Source: Verrucomicrobiales bacterium
Lineage (GTDB): Bacteria > Verrucomicrobiota > Verrucomicrobiia > Limisphaerales > J093
Assembly (NCBI GenBank): GCA_015075445.1
Contig: JABTUJ010000033.1
Span: forward strand, 1-64,000
Direction: 5' to 3'
DNA length: 64,000 bases
Made by a program: the position numbers and the translations under genes. Below, piece after piece: positions 16,008-27,176 of this stretch (position 1 is its first letter; every line of letters begins with the position of its first letter). A model generated the notes under the pieces. That model did not search any database. It had not been told where the DNA came from and saw only the letters and a list, made by a program, of their open reading frames with translations.

Positions 16008-17645
16008 TCACGCGGTCCGGGATCGGTGTTCGCGCGCCAACGGTTCCCGGTGGGGCAAGCCAGCCCGCGTGAGCCGCATCTCACCACCGGCCTCTGAATC
16101 ATCGGTTCCCGCGGCCCACGGCAATAGGTACTGATGGTCTTCCGGCCGGGGAACATGGTTGGGGACTTTGGGGTCCGGACGCCGGAGATGCTCGGCCAGC
16201 CACCGGCCGGGAATCGTGTCGCGAAAGGCGCCCGTCACCGGGCACAGGAAGAACCCGGAGAGCCCGTGGCGCGGGCAGGTCTCGGGCAGCTCGAAGAACT
16301 CCGAGTCCAGCACGGCGTCCCGCTTGGCGATGTCATCGGAAAGGGACTCGCCGGAGCTGCCACCGGCCTGGAAACCCAGGTGACGGAAGTTGCGGTTGGT
16401 GTTCGAGCTGCACCGGGTCTCGAGCACCTCGCGGGAGCCAAAGAGCTGGGAGGCCCAGGCTGCGGTCTCGGGGCTGTTCAACCGCAGGATGGCCTTGGTG
16501 TTGCACTGGCCGACGAGTTCATCCGCCGCCGCCGGGCCATAAACGTCCCGCAGCCCGTTGATGTCCTGGAACCCCAGCACCACCGCGGCCCCTTTGCTGC
16601 GCCCCTTGGTCATCAGGGCGGAGAGCCCGTCAAGGCGGCCGGCCTGGCGGACTTCATCCAGGAAGATCCACGTGCGCCGGGGCAGGAGCGCGTCCTCAGC
16701 CACCTCTTCCTGGGCGAGGATGAGCTCGGCCAGGCGCTTGAAAAGCAACCGGTTGATGGTGTCGATCGCGGCCCGGTTCGCCTCGTCGTTGCCCAGGACC
16801 AGCACGGACTCGCCCTCCACCCAGGACCTCAGACTGACCCGGGTGCTGGCCCGTTCCCAGGCGGCGGCGATGATTTCGTAGGGGGCGGTGTACGTCAGGA
16901 TGGTCGAGAGGATGTTCTGGAAGGTCGCCTCGGGCTGGAAGTACTCGACCAGGTGGGCGGTGAGGGCGTTGCCCTCGAGCAGCGCGCGCAACCGCCCCGG
17001 ATCCCGCACGGTGAGGAGCAGTTGCCGGAAGGTCCACCGGCCCGGCCGCTGCCGGATGAAGCCCAGCAGCGCCCCGTGGAGCAGGTGGCGGGCGGCGTTG
17101 GAGAAGAACGGATTGCTGTCGCGCTCGTTGGCCGGGATGAGGGTCGAGGCGACCTGGAGGGCGGCAGCCGGGCAGGTGATGTCGGCGGCCATGTCCCAGG
17201 CGGCGCTGCGGGCGTCGAGCGGGTTGAAGACGTGGATGGGGCAGGACAACCCCAGGCCGGCCAGGATCGAGAGGGCATCCTGCTTGGCATCGTAGACCAG
17301 GGCCCGCTGGTTGTGCCCGGATTGAACCTGCGGCAGAACCGACTGCATCAGCAGCCGTTGGAGGAGAGTCTTGCCGCTGCCCGTGGCTCCGACGAAGCTG
17401 AAGTGGCCGGTGGCGATCCGCGCCGGGAGCAGGAGTTGGCCAAACCGGAGTTCCTCGCGCGGAAGATGGGCGCCCGGCGTGTGGGCCAAGTGGCTCTGGA
17501 CCTCCCGGTACCGGCGCAGGGTGCGGCCGCGCAGGTGGGCCGCCGAGATGCGGTGGTGGCGACCGGTCAGCGCACGGAGCGCTCCGGGCAGCAGGACCAA
17601 GGCAAGCAACAGACCGAGAACCCAACCCGGTCGAAACCAGTCCAC
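16008..17645 (-). CDS. Type IV coupling protein (VirD4/TraD family)
   Basis: Membrane ATPase that brings the relaxase-DNA complex to a type IV secretion channel. One N-terminal transmembrane segment (WVLGLLLALVLLPGAL) is followed by Walker A FVGATGSGKT near residue 85 and Walker B TWIFLDEVRQ near residue 325. The C-terminal part (LVGQCNTKAILRLNSPETA) matches the TraD/TraG family. At 545 residues the length fits a coupling protein with a short membrane region. The start is GTG with GGGGGAGG 8 bases upstream. It lies upstream of the second relaxase on the same strand. No VirB channel genes are visible, so the element looks mobilizable rather than self-transmissible within this window. Confidence 0.9.
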   Translation of the reverse strand: MDWFRPGWVLGLLLALVLLPGALRALTGRHHRISAAHLRGRTLRRYREVQSHLAHTPGAHLPREELRFGQLLLPARIATGHFSFVGATGSGKTLLQRLLMQSVLPQVQSGHNQRALVYDAKQDALSILAGLGLSCPIHVFNPLDARSAAWDMAADITCPAAALQVASTLIPANERDSNPFFSNAARHLLHGALLGFIRQRPGRWTFRQLLLTVRDPGRLRALLEGNALTAHLVEYFQPEATFQNILSTILTYTAPYEIIAAAWERASTRVSLRSWVEGESVLVLGNDEANRAAIDTINRLLFKRLAELILAQEEVAEDALLPRRTWIFLDEVRQAGRLDGLSALMTKGRSKGAAVVLGFQDINGLRDVYGPAAADELVGQCNTKAILRLNSPETAAWASQLFGSREVLETRCSSNTNRNFRHLGFQAGGSSGESLSDDIAKRDAVLDSEFFELPETCPRHGLSGFFLCPVTGAFRDTIPGRWLAEHLRRPDPKVPNHVPRPEDHQYLLPWAAGTDDSEAGGEMRLTRAGLPHREPLAREHRSRTA

Positions 17646-17772
17646 AGACAGAGCCTCCCCCGATGCGGCTCGGGATCACTGCGGCCCGGCATAGCGCAGA
17701 ACCGGAGATCGGACAAGGGGGCCGACGGTCCTGATCGCACGGACACGGCGCGAAGCACGTGGGCCGGGGCTC

Positions 17773-17929
17773 GCGCCAGAACGATCGCTCACTCGGCCCG
17801 TTTCAGGACCTCGGAGGGTTTGAACTCCAGGACCGAGCACAGGCGCAGGAAGGTATCGAGGCTGGGGGCGCGCATCCCGCTCTCCAGGTAGCTGATCATC
17901 GGCTGCGACAGGCCGGCCGCTGAGGCCAA
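17773..17929. repeat. Left copy of 157-bp direct repeat (XRE gene end)
   Basis: About nine in ten bases match 51382-51538 in the same orientation. The repeat covers the 3' half of an XRE regulator gene plus ~16 bases beyond its stop. Similarity stops near 17930, where unrelated cargo sequence begins. Confidence 0.85.
17789..17929 (-). pseudogene. 3' half of an XRE-type regulator gene
   Basis: The fragment encodes AAGLSQPMISYLESGMRAPS and the rest of a helix-turn-helix protein through VLKRAE, nearly identical to the C-terminal two-thirds of the intact regulator at 51398-51631. The first helices are missing and the frame upstream is unrelated sequence running into the sigma-factor gene. The coupling-protein gene follows 143 bases downstream on the same strand. 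The fragment therefore looks like the displaced end of a regulator gene cut by insertion of the 33-kb cargo. Confidence 0.8.
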
Positions 17930-17949
17930 CCCGATGGGGCACGGGGAAG

Positions 17950-18513
17950 TCAAGAACCAAGCTGAGCCTGCATCTCCTGGTATAAGAAGGCGCGAGCGTA
18001 AGCCCACAGACGCTTCGCCGTGATGACCGACACGCCAAGGGTCCTCGCGGCCTCCTCAGTCGTCAGGCCAGTAAAGTAACGCATTTTGGCCAGTTCGGCC
18101 GGTTTCGGGTCGCGACTGGCCAACTTCTCCAGCGCCTCGTCGAGCGCCAGGAAAACCTCAGGTTGCTCAACCGTGATGGCCTCGACTTCGCTGAGATCAA
18201 CCCGCTGTAGCTTGCCCCCCCGGCGTTCGGCCTTTTTGCGCCGAGCATGTTCGACGAGGATGCGGCGCATCGCCTCCGCCGCCGCGCCAAAGAAGTGCTT
18301 CCGGTTGTTCCACTGCTTGTCACCGCCCCCGGTCAACCGCAACCAGGCTTCGTGGACCAGCGCGGTGGGTTGCAGTGTGTGCCCGGGAGCCTCGCAGGCC
18401 ATCTTGGCTGCCGCGAGCTTGCGCAATTCCCCATATACCAAGGACAACACCTCCTCGGAGGACTTGGATTCCCCGGACTCGATACCAGTGGCGCTTGGCG
18501 CGTCGTCGTTCAT
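17950..18513 (-). CDS. ECF-type RNA polymerase sigma factor
   Basis: 187-residue sigma-70 family protein of the extracytoplasmic type common in Planctomycetes and Verrucomicrobia. Region 2 is visible as LVYGELRKLAA, VHEAWLRL and NRKHFFGAAAEAMRRILVEH; region 4 as MRYFTGLTTEEAARTLGVS. It lies 179 bases downstream of the Ser/Thr kinase gene on the same strand. Kinase and sigma genes of this type often pair, with the kinase thought to modulate the sigma pathway. Its stop is about 20 bases from the truncated XRE gene, so it is the first gene inside the cargo block. Confidence 0.88.
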   Translation of the reverse strand: MNDDAPSATGIESGESKSSEEVLSLVYGELRKLAAAKMACEAPGHTLQPTALVHEAWLRLTGGGDKQWNNRKHFFGAAAEAMRRILVEHARRKKAERRGGKLQRVDLSEVEAITVEQPEVFLALDEALEKLASRDPKPAELAKMRYFTGLTTEEAARTLGVSVITAKRLWAYARAFLYQEMQAQLGS

Positions 18514-18692
18514 GCCGTGACAGCAGTCACAATACGGGCTGACGGCGGGTGCGCAAGCCTCAAACGTCTACGTTTCTATGAACCACTGGTCGGCAGGTAG
18601 CACCTCCTTTCCGACTGGACCGGTCGAATTCGGTGAGACGCCGGTTGGACTCGCGGCCTTGCCGCTTGCCCCGTGACCTCGCAACAGCTTCG

Positions 18693-21230
18693 TCAGGATT
18701 CCAGGGCCAGCCGGACGCGCCGCTGCTGCTGGCCGGATTCGTCCCGGCGCTGCGTCAGGCCATCGAGGCCAGCCAGCAACAGGGGCTCGGCTTCGGCGGT
18801 TCGGTCTTGGTGCAGGCAGGCAGCACCCAAGAGGCATCGCGTTTCGTAAGTGCGCCAATCGTCGGGAATGCTCTTCTCCCGAATAGCCAGGCACTCGCGG
18901 AGGAGCGCTTCCATTTCTGCCCACTGTCCGCCGTCAGCAAGCACGACTGCGAGGTTGCGGAGGGACTCGGCCACGTCCGGATGCTCGGCGCCGAGCAGGT
19001 GCGTTTGCATGGTTAACGCCTCGCGGTGGGTGGCCTCCGCCTCAACCAGCCTGCCCTTGTCGCGGAGGATCAGGCCCAGTGCGTCAAGAAAGCTGGCAGT
19101 GTATGGATGGGCGCTGTCTGGGGACAGTCTTCTCTGCATCGCAAGCGCGTCGCGTGCGGCAGCTTCGGCTTCATCCAGCCTGCCTTGGTCCCGCAACACG
19201 AGCGCCATATTGCTCAGCACAATGGCGAGATGCGGGTGCTCGTCGCCGAAGGCCTTCTTCAGAATGCGCAGGGCTTCGCGACAGGCCGACTCTGCCTCGA
19301 CGGTTTTCCCGGTATCCTGGAGCAGGAGACCCAGATTTATAAGGGAGCTGGCCACGTCCGGATGCTCGTCTCCGCGCAGCTTCCTGCTCAAAGTCAAGTC
19401 CTCGCGCCCCAGGGCCTCGGCCTCGCGGAATTCTCCGGCCGCTCGGAGAATAAGCCCCAGGTTGTTCAAGGAGATGGCGAACTCCGGGTCATTCTCGCTC
19501 AGGAACCTCCTACGCATGGCGAGCGCCTGGCGCTCCAGGAGTTCAGCCTCGGCCAGCCGGCCGCGGCTGTAAATCGCTATGGCCAGGTCATCCAGCGCCG
19601 TCGCCACGGCCGGTGCCCCTTGCGGAAAAAGTCCCTTCACAACCGCCAACGTTTCACGCCACAGATTCTCGGCCCGTTCATACTCGCCGAGCTCCCAATA
19701 AACCCTGCCGAAGGTGCTCAGAAGCTCGGCCTCCACCTCGGGCTGTTCTCGGAGTTCGCTGCGCACTCGCTCCACACTCCGTTCCAGGATCTCCCGGAGC
19801 AGGGTGGTGTCGCGACCGCGTGCCACCGACGGTTCGATGCCACGGAGCATCTCCTTGAGGAAGCGGGCCACCTCGTCCTTCTTTGCGGCCTCCGTCCGGG
19901 CCAGCCTCTCCGCGTGCGTCGCACGGAATGCCTGCCAACTGCTCACGACGACGCCCGCGATCAAGAGCAGGAGCAGGGCAGCCGTCACCGCAAACCCGGC
20001 CTTGTGCCGGCGCACGGATTTCATCAACCGGTACAGCACGCTGGGAGCCGCTGCGCTGACCGGTTCATGCTTCAGATGCCGCTGAATGTCCGTCGCTAGC
20101 TCGTTGGCCGTCGGGTAGCGACGCCTGCGGTCCTTCTCCAACGTCTTCATCACGATCCTGTCCAAGTCCCCCCTGACCCGGTGACGGAGTTGGGAGGGCT
20201 CGAGTCGGTGGTGCTGCGCGGTAGCGATCAGAGCGTCCGCATGCATGGTGGAAAGGCACGCGGAAGGGGTGGGCGGTTCCGCTTCCCGGATCGTGCGGAG
20301 CATCGCGTCAAGGCCGCTGGCCACGAGTCTCTTGGGGTCGAAGGGAGGTCGCCCCGTTAACAACTCGTATAGCAACACACCCAGGCTGTAGATGTCGCTG
20401 CGGGTGTCTATGTCCTGATCGCCTGGCATCGCCTGCTCCGGGCTCATATACGCCGGCGTGCCGAGGAACTGCTCGAGCGCCGTACAGACCGTCTTGTTCG
20501 TCAGTCGCTGACCTGTGGTCGCCTTGGCGATGCCGAAATCGATCACCTTCGGCACTGGGACGCCGTCGTGCACTGTCACCAAGACGTTCGACGGTTTGAT
20601 GTCGCGATGAATGATGCCCTTCTGGTGAGCGTGCTGGATGGCGTGGCAGACCTGGAGGAACAATTCGAGCCGCTCGGTCGTCGCCAAAGCGTTGCGGTCG
20701 CAGTACGCGGTGATGCGAACGCCCTCCACCAGTTCCATCACGAAATAGGGGCGCCCGGTTTCGGTGGCACCGGCGTCCAGGACCCGGGCGATGTTCGGGT
20801 GGTCCATCAGTGCCAGGGCCTGCCGCTCAGCCTCGAAACGGGCGACCACCTGGCGGGTGTCCATGCCCAGCTTGATAACCTTGAGCGCGACCCGGCGGCG
20901 CACCGGTTCTTCTTGTTCGGCCACGTAGACAATCCCGCAACCACCCTCTCCGATCTGTTCGAGCAATCGATAGCGCCCAATGCGGTCGCCCGGCTTATCC
21001 GTCACCGTCACGGAAGCCCCAGCGTGCATCAGATCCTTGATCGTGCCAATGGCGGGAGGTTGCTCAAAAAGGACCCCTGCTTCCTCGTGTGCCCGCAGAA
21101 GGCTCTCGACCCGCTTGCGCAGCCGGTCGTCCCCACGACACTCCTGGGCCACAAAACGGTCTCGGTGCTCCGGGGGTTGATCCAGGGCAGCGTTGAAGAT
21201 GGACCTCTCGATATTGGGCTCGGGTTTCAT
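18693..21230 (-). CDS. Membrane Ser/Thr protein kinase with TPR repeats
   Basis: 845-residue eukaryotic-like kinase. The kinase domain spans about residues 85-375: glycine loop IGEGGCGIVY, catalytic lysine in ALKVIKLG, HRDIKPSNV (catalytic loop), DFGIAK (Mg2+ binding) and GTPAYMSPEQA (activation segment end). A single transmembrane segment (AGFAVTAALLLLLIAGVVV, near residue 420) puts the kinase in the cytoplasm and the C-terminal half outside. That half carries several TPR-type repeats (for example HPDVASSLINLGLLLQDTGK and HPHLAIVLSNMALVLRDQGR). It is followed by the ECF sigma gene, probably its functional partner. Confidence 0.92.
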   Translation of the reverse strand: MKPEPNIERSIFNAALDQPPEHRDRFVAQECRGDDRLRKRVESLLRAHEEAGVLFEQPPAIGTIKDLMHAGASVTVTDKPGDRIGRYRLLEQIGEGGCGIVYVAEQEEPVRRRVALKVIKLGMDTRQVVARFEAERQALALMDHPNIARVLDAGATETGRPYFVMELVEGVRITAYCDRNALATTERLELFLQVCHAIQHAHQKGIIHRDIKPSNVLVTVHDGVPVPKVIDFGIAKATTGQRLTNKTVCTALEQFLGTPAYMSPEQAMPGDQDIDTRSDIYSLGVLLYELLTGRPPFDPKRLVASGLDAMLRTIREAEPPTPSACLSTMHADALIATAQHHRLEPSQLRHRVRGDLDRIVMKTLEKDRRRRYPTANELATDIQRHLKHEPVSAAAPSVLYRLMKSVRRHKAGFAVTAALLLLLIAGVVVSSWQAFRATHAERLARTEAAKKDEVARFLKEMLRGIEPSVARGRDTTLLREILERSVERVRSELREQPEVEAELLSTFGRVYWELGEYERAENLWRETLAVVKGLFPQGAPAVATALDDLAIAIYSRGRLAEAELLERQALAMRRRFLSENDPEFAISLNNLGLILRAAGEFREAEALGREDLTLSRKLRGDEHPDVASSLINLGLLLQDTGKTVEAESACREALRILKKAFGDEHPHLAIVLSNMALVLRDQGRLDEAEAAARDALAMQRRLSPDSAHPYTASFLDALGLILRDKGRLVEAEATHREALTMQTHLLGAEHPDVAESLRNLAVVLADGGQWAEMEALLRECLAIREKSIPDDWRTYETRCLLGAACLHQDRTAEAEPLLLAGLDGLTQRRDESGQQQRRVRLALES

Positions 21231-21963
21231 GGGGTTTGTTGACCCGTTCTACGCCGGCGATCCGCAGGCAGCAACATTGGCCTCGACGTGTGCAGGCGTC
21301 GACTTGCAGACAGCCGCAACGGCGCAACGGCCGTAACGGGCGGCCTTGACGTCGTCGGCGGGGCCCATTCAAACATGCGCAATCTGGTTCCGAAACGTCT
21401 CAGACGATTTCGTGATTTCGCTGATACGTGTTGACCCAGGGAATGCGCACTGGTGACTGAAGGGTCGAACGCGGACCCGTGGATTACCATGAACGCCCAC
21501 TGAATGCGCCATCGCCTCCAGCCATGACTACGTGCACCGTCGTTCAAACGCCATGGACTTGTGCTGCCCATACCGGGATGTCCTTGACGCTGGTCAAGGC
21601 GCCAAGACCACTGCAGGGTCATCTACGCGGCGTGCATTACCCCTCTTGGTATCTGCTGCAAGAGCGGGATCGCGCTCAATTCGCGCAAGGAGGCCAAACG
21701 TGGTCGGACGTTCCCGCGGACTCCGCCCTTCCCGGCCGCCTCGGCGGATGCGCCATAACGACCAGGGGTTTAGACGTTTCGGTCTTGGGCTTTGGGAGCG
21801 TCTTCGCATGCCGCCCCGGCTGGATGCGGCTTGGCCGGCCCGGTCCACCCCGCGCCTCCCACCTTTCGGAGCACGTTCCGGGCGCATCAAGTTGGCTACG
21901 CGATCACGCCCAACTCCCTGATTACACACGTCCTGCAACCAAGCATCAGCCGTGGCCAACCTC
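21231..21963. other. Intergenic region without supported gene
   Basis: About 730 bases lie between the kinase gene (minus) and the RHS gene (plus), so promoters for both should lie here. I see no coding region with family features and no clear repeat or promoter I would defend. Confidence 0.5.
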
Positions 21964-24900
21964 ATGAATACCGCCCGTCTTCAGAGCCGAAACGCCGTCG
22001 ATCGGGGCCTCTTGGGCCTGTTTGCGCTGGCCGCCTTCGCCGTCCACGTCTTCTCCAGCGACGATTTCGATTTCAAGGTCCTCGCCCGCACGGGGCCCAG
22101 CGGCTTGACGGGCATCAAGAGCGCTCCCTCGATCAACGATCTGGGACAGGTTGCCTTTGTGGGCGTTACTGCCAGCGGCGAAAGCCTCGTTACGGTTCAC
22201 CAGAACGTGGTTACCGATGTTACCCCGGGGTTCCCCCACACACTGAGCACTTATTTCCAACTCAACAACGCTGGGTGGCTCATTGCACGCGACAGCGGTG
22301 CAGGCTTGTTCCGGATCCGGCTTTGGGACACCGCGCGTCCCGGTTGGCAGACTGTCCTGGATGATACTTCGGGCATCGTTAAATGCTACTGCTCCGGAGG
22401 GATCAACGCCGGGAAGGTCTGCAACTGCGGCCCTTACGACTGTCCGGGTTGGATCTTTCCGGGTCTTCCGTTCATATTCTGGCCCTGTGTTACCCCCCCT
22501 CAGAGCCAGTACGCCAGCCTGCTCTTTCCCTCGGTGAACAACCACCTGCAGGCCGCCTACCTGGGGGCCAAGCCTGGCGGAACGGACTGGTACCTTGTCT
22601 CCAAAGGCCCCCTCGGCTACTTCGAACTGCTCCTGCCCCGCTCGGAGTCCAACTTCCGCCCCTGGATTTCGGACACCGGCACGATCCTGGGCCGTGGCGG
22701 CAACAATCCCGCCTCACCCATTCGGCTGTTCAATCCTGACCTGAAGTCGGCGCAAGCCAATGTGGCTGGCCCCGATGATGGCTTCACGCAACTGGGCCAG
22801 AACCCTGGCATCAACGACGCCGGGGGCATCGCCGCCTTCTTTGGCGTGCGGGCTGACGGCCCTGGCATCTTTGCCTACCTCACTGATGTAGGGGAGCGTT
22901 TCCCGATCGCTCGGGCCGTGACCACCAACCTTCTCGACCCCGGGATCATTGGGGGTTTTTCCGTCGATGACCGTATCAGCGTCAACAACCACGGCGCGGT
23001 CGTCTTCTTGGGGTACAACCGCGAAGGTCAGCAGGCGCTCTTTCTGACCACCGCCGAGCTGCAGACCGCCACCAACAGCTTTCCGCAGGTACTTGAAGTC
23101 ATGGCCGTGGGGGACACCGTCACCAACCTAAGCGGTACCGTCACCGGCCTCGCCGTGTGGGACGCTCTCACCAACGAGAAGGACTCTCCGGAAATCGCCT
23201 TTCGCGTCACGATGAGCAGTGGTATCAGCGCCATCCTCACCGCGACCGAGAAGCCCTGCAAACCGTGCCAAAGCCTGAGCGGCTGCCTGGACGGATCCTG
23301 CATTCTGAAATGCAACAGTGTGGATGTGACGATCGGGCTGGGTGCCGCCATTGGTGGAAGGCGTGCGGGCAGCCTGACAATTCAAGCCAAGACCCCGTCG
23401 GGCGCGTTGTCCACCCCGGCCGCCCTGCGCGTCCCCTCCGTCTCCGGCTTTCTACGGGTTTTCGACGCCGGGGTGCTGCGCCAGATCCGCAGCGCGACGT
23501 CACTGGCCGACATTTCGGCGGATGACGCCTACCGCTACCATGTCCGTTTCTACCACGAGTTCAGCGGGCCGGACCCGAGCTCCCGCCTCTACACCCCCTC
23601 CGGCGCTCCGTTCACTACGATTACCATCGAGAATCCGGACCGTGATGGCGCCTTCACCCGCCTGCGGGTCATCCGCAATGGCACCGAACTCGGCCTCTAT
23701 GCCTTCGATGACCTCACCCGGTCGTGGCAGTTGACGAGCGACTTCGGCAATGCCGCGCGCACCGAGATGGTTGAGGAAACTGTTGTCGACGACCGCCGTA
23801 CCGAGACCCGCGAGGTGAGAAGGGGAGCGACCGACGGTCGCCGTCTCGCCGCCGAAACCGCTTTGTCTCGCTCCGTTAGCACCTACCAGAGCTTCCCTTG
23901 GGGCGAGGAACTTATTGAGACCCGGGAGGGTCCTGAACCCGCCAAAGTCACTCGTTACAGTTATTACACGGACAGCGTGGCCCACGGCGCCAACTACGCG
24001 CAACTCCGCAGTGTCATTTACCCGGATGGCCGGTGGGAGTTCTATCGGGAATACAGCCCGCTCCACGGTCTCCTGAAGTCCACCTCGCAGTTCCTGAACC
24101 ACCCCTACCAGGAGAGCGAACAGTGGCCCGACCCTGAGAACCGCTCGACCGAAGTAGTTCGCACCGGCCACGTCGAGACCCATACCGAGTACCTTCGTGG
24201 CAAGCCAGTTGCTCGCCGCTGGCACGCAGAAATGGCCCTCGACGAGACGTTGGACGCGGTGGCCACCAGCCCGGACGCGGAGAACTACCTGTCCACGTCC
24301 AACCTCGTGACCAGGACTTTCACGTTCCTCACGAGCGACGCTCAGGGCGCGAAGGCCGGCCAAACCTCCAGGGTCATGCACCCCGACGGGTCCGTCACCC
24401 TCTACGCCTATTACAAAGAGTTGGTGGACGACTGGTTCCAGCCAGGCGCTGCTCCGCCTCCTCAGATCGAGGTCCACCGGACGCTCATCTGGTCCGGTGC
24501 CCCGAACGCAGGATTCACCGACATTCTCTCCGGCACCGTGTCCGAAGACGCCACCGACCTTGCCGGCAACCTCCTCTGGCGCCGTGAATGGGCCATTCCC
24601 GGCGATCTGCTTGTCTCCTCCGAGGTCGTCACCGCCCGCGATCCCTACGGCCGACCCACTCGGATCGAGTACTTGGACGGCACCTACATCACGAGAGCAT
24701 ATGGCTGCTGCGGGCTCGAATCCCAAACGGACCGTGAAGGGGTGACGACCACCTACAACACCGACCACGTCGTGAGCCTTGACCTCGACGGCACCGGCAC
24801 GCCGCAGACCTACTACGGCACCACCGTCACCCGCGCCGGCATTTCCACCCACATCCTCACGGACCCGCTGGGCCGCGCCTTCAAGACCATCCTCCAGGGC

Positions 24901-25378
24901 TCGGACAGCAGGCTCGTCGTCCAGGACGAGCGGCACTATAACGCCCTTGGCGAACTCGACTGGTCCAAGGACGCCATGGGCCGGACGACGACCTACAGCG
25001 AGAGCACCGAAAACGGCTTCACCTTCCGCACCACTACCTTCCCCGACGGCAGCCAGAGCACTGAGTCCACCTATCAGGACGGCTCCGCCTACGAGACCAA
25101 AGGCGACGCCGTCCAGGGCCTCCGCTACGCCTACGACGTGCGCCAGGACAACGGCGTCTGGGTGCAGACCACCACCCAGACCCGCCTCGAAGCCGACGGC
25201 TCCCTCTCCCCCGAATACACCACCACCTACACCGACTTCGCCGGGCGCGCCTACAAGACCGAATACCCCTGGCCCGACGGCAACACGAACGTCTTCGCCA
25301 TCCGCGAGTACAACGCCCAAGGCCAACTCGCCAAGTCCACCGACGCCGACGGCCTCACCACCCTCTACGCCTACAATA
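21964..25378 (+). CDS. RHS-repeat secreted protein, N-terminal part (interrupted by IS)
   Basis: 5' portion of one large RHS gene. A signal-like hydrophobic stretch (LLGLFALAAFAVHVF) follows the ATG at 21964 (a GTG at 21952 is also possible). Next come beta-propeller-like repeats (SINDLGQVAFVG, GINDAGGIAAFFG, VNNHGAVVFLG), a cysteine-rich linker and YD/RHS repeats (TTYNTDHVVSLDLDG, YNALGELDWSKDAMGRTTTY). At 25378 the IS begins and the frame runs into it, ending at 25566. Removing the IS and one 7-bp target copy rejoins the reading frame exactly to 27177 (TAC AAT AGC), giving an ancestral protein of about 2,180 residues. Confidence 0.85.
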
Positions 25379-27176
25379 GAGCCCGTCCCAGAAGTCCCTG
25401 TTTCCGGATGGGAGACGATAGGAGAGGAAGGAGAGTGAGCCTGGTATGCTTTCATCATGACAGCTCGGGCACGCTTGGCCCGACACCGCTAAGGTTGTGG
25501 TTTTCCAGACTTCTAACGATGCGGCTCCGCCGAGCTTTGCACCCCATCAGCCAGACTACTGCCTAAGCCGCGTCGCGCTGTTGCCCGCCTGACGCCGCCA
25601 CCCGCTCCATCCGGCCAGCACCCAAAGATTGTGGGCCAGCACACTCCAGCTTACCCTCAGCGCCCGGTGCCTACCCCTTGGCCCGCAGCGGCCGCCCCAA
25701 GAAGTCATTCTTCAGAATCCCAATCCGCCTCGGTCTGGTACGCTTACGCTGGATCTTCCCAAACCGAGCCCCTGCCGACGGCGCTGCAATTCCGCCACCC
25801 CGCGCGGACACAGCCCGTTGAAGAGCCCCTGCCTGCCAAGAGCGCCCGGTTGGCTTGCAGTCAAGCCGCGGTCCCCGCCCACCGCTTCGAGCACGCCCGC
25901 CGGCAGCCAGGACTGCAGCCGTTCCAGGCTCGTTGGCAACTGCCGGCTGTCCGCTTGGCTGCACTCTCCTGGTAGAGATGCCAGTCCACTACCAGGTCCT
26001 GCCGCTCGGCCAGGAAGAGCGTGTTGCCAAACTCCACCGCCGCCCCGGCCTTGCCCTGCACGATCACGTAGATCGCCCTCGTAGAGACTCAGGATCTTGT
26101 CCGCGTTGGCCACCGGCCGCTCCCCTGATGATCTGCCTGCTGGCTTGCTGACCGCCCGCAACTGCGCCAGCACCCCGTCGATTCTGGCCAGCACCTGCTC
26201 GGCCTGGCCCAGGTCCAATCCGTCTCCCCTGCCAATGCGTGTCGAGCAGATCCTGATGCTGGCGAGCGTGTTGTCGCACCACCCGGCTCAGGCGCTTCAT
26301 CTCCCGCAACACCTGCTTGCGCGCCTGCTTCGCGTCGGCCCGTTTGCCGCCTGCACCATCGCGATGCACTGCTGGTTCATCGCCCGCAGAAACTGCTCTG
26401 GGGCCGGCATCCGGCGTTTGAGCCCGTGTGCCCGGATCAGGCCGGTGGCCTTCATCAACGTCCGCGTCGCGTCCCGCAGCAGCACCCAGTCCACGGGAAA
26501 TGGATGTCCGCGGCCACCACGTGCTGTCCATCCACACCGTGTCCAGTTCCAGTTCGTTGGCCAGCCAGAGCCGGTTGAACCCGTGGTATCGGTCTCCGCG
26601 CCGCCTGCACGAGCCGGCGGACCAGGGCCTGCACCTGCGCCTCCGGCAGCCATTGAAGTAGCGCGCGCCAACTGGCTTTGCTCGGCAACCTGCACTTCCT
26701 CAAGCGATCCACCCGCAGAACCACTGAAGAGGGCGCACTGGCCAGCCGACGGCTCATCCCGAAAGTCCTCGCCCAGCAAGCGCTGCAGCACGTTGCAGCG
26801 CAGCGCCTGGCACTGGTGCGCTGATACTTCGTCTGCTCGTGCGTCGTGGGCACCTGCCCGGGTCTCGCCAGCTATCCTGCCACAAACTGCGCTCCACAAA
26901 GAGCGCTTCTGACGCCGCTGAGTCGCTGGAGTTCATCGATCCGGCGCAGCTCGGCTTGAAGCGTTGATAGTCCACATTTCCCGGACCGTGGAGGACTGAG
27001 AAGTTCGCCTTGCAGCGGTATGATCTGGGCCATGGGCGTGGTTCATTGTATGTCTGACAAGAGCATAACGCACCGATTTCGGCATGGAGCCTTTTCTGGC
27101 TGCTATGCCCGTTTTTCTTTGGCGCAGCGCCTCTACACCACGGGCCTCTCCTTCCGCTGGGACAAGCTCTACAATA
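25372..27176. mobile_element. Insertion sequence copy 1 with 7-bp target duplication, interrupting RHS gene
   Basis: The element spans 25379-27169 (1,791 bp), flanked by TACAATA at 25372-25378 and 27170-27176. Imperfect terminal inverted repeats are GAGCCCGTCCCAG on the left and GAGCTTGTCCCAG on the right. It is the same element as the copy at 32073-33907 (1,835 bp) but is riddled with small indels and 44 bp shorter. The 6-7 bp target duplication, ~1.8-kb length and transposase type are compatible with the ISNCY/ISDol1 group, from memory. Confidence 0.88.
25563..27046 (-). pseudogene. Decayed DDE transposase of IS copy 1
   Basis: Aligned to the intact transposase at 32261-33781, this copy is broken by many one- to few-base deletions and insertions, so the protein survives only in pieces in all three frames. 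Losses outnumber gains. Because the other copy is clean and the damage is indel-only in style, consensus error in a two-copy sequence is a real alternative to decay. Confidence 0.8.

Noticed and set aside
16134..17891. Long open frame antisense to the coupling protein
   Set aside because: Shadow frame without motifs; coupling-protein motifs are on the minus strand.
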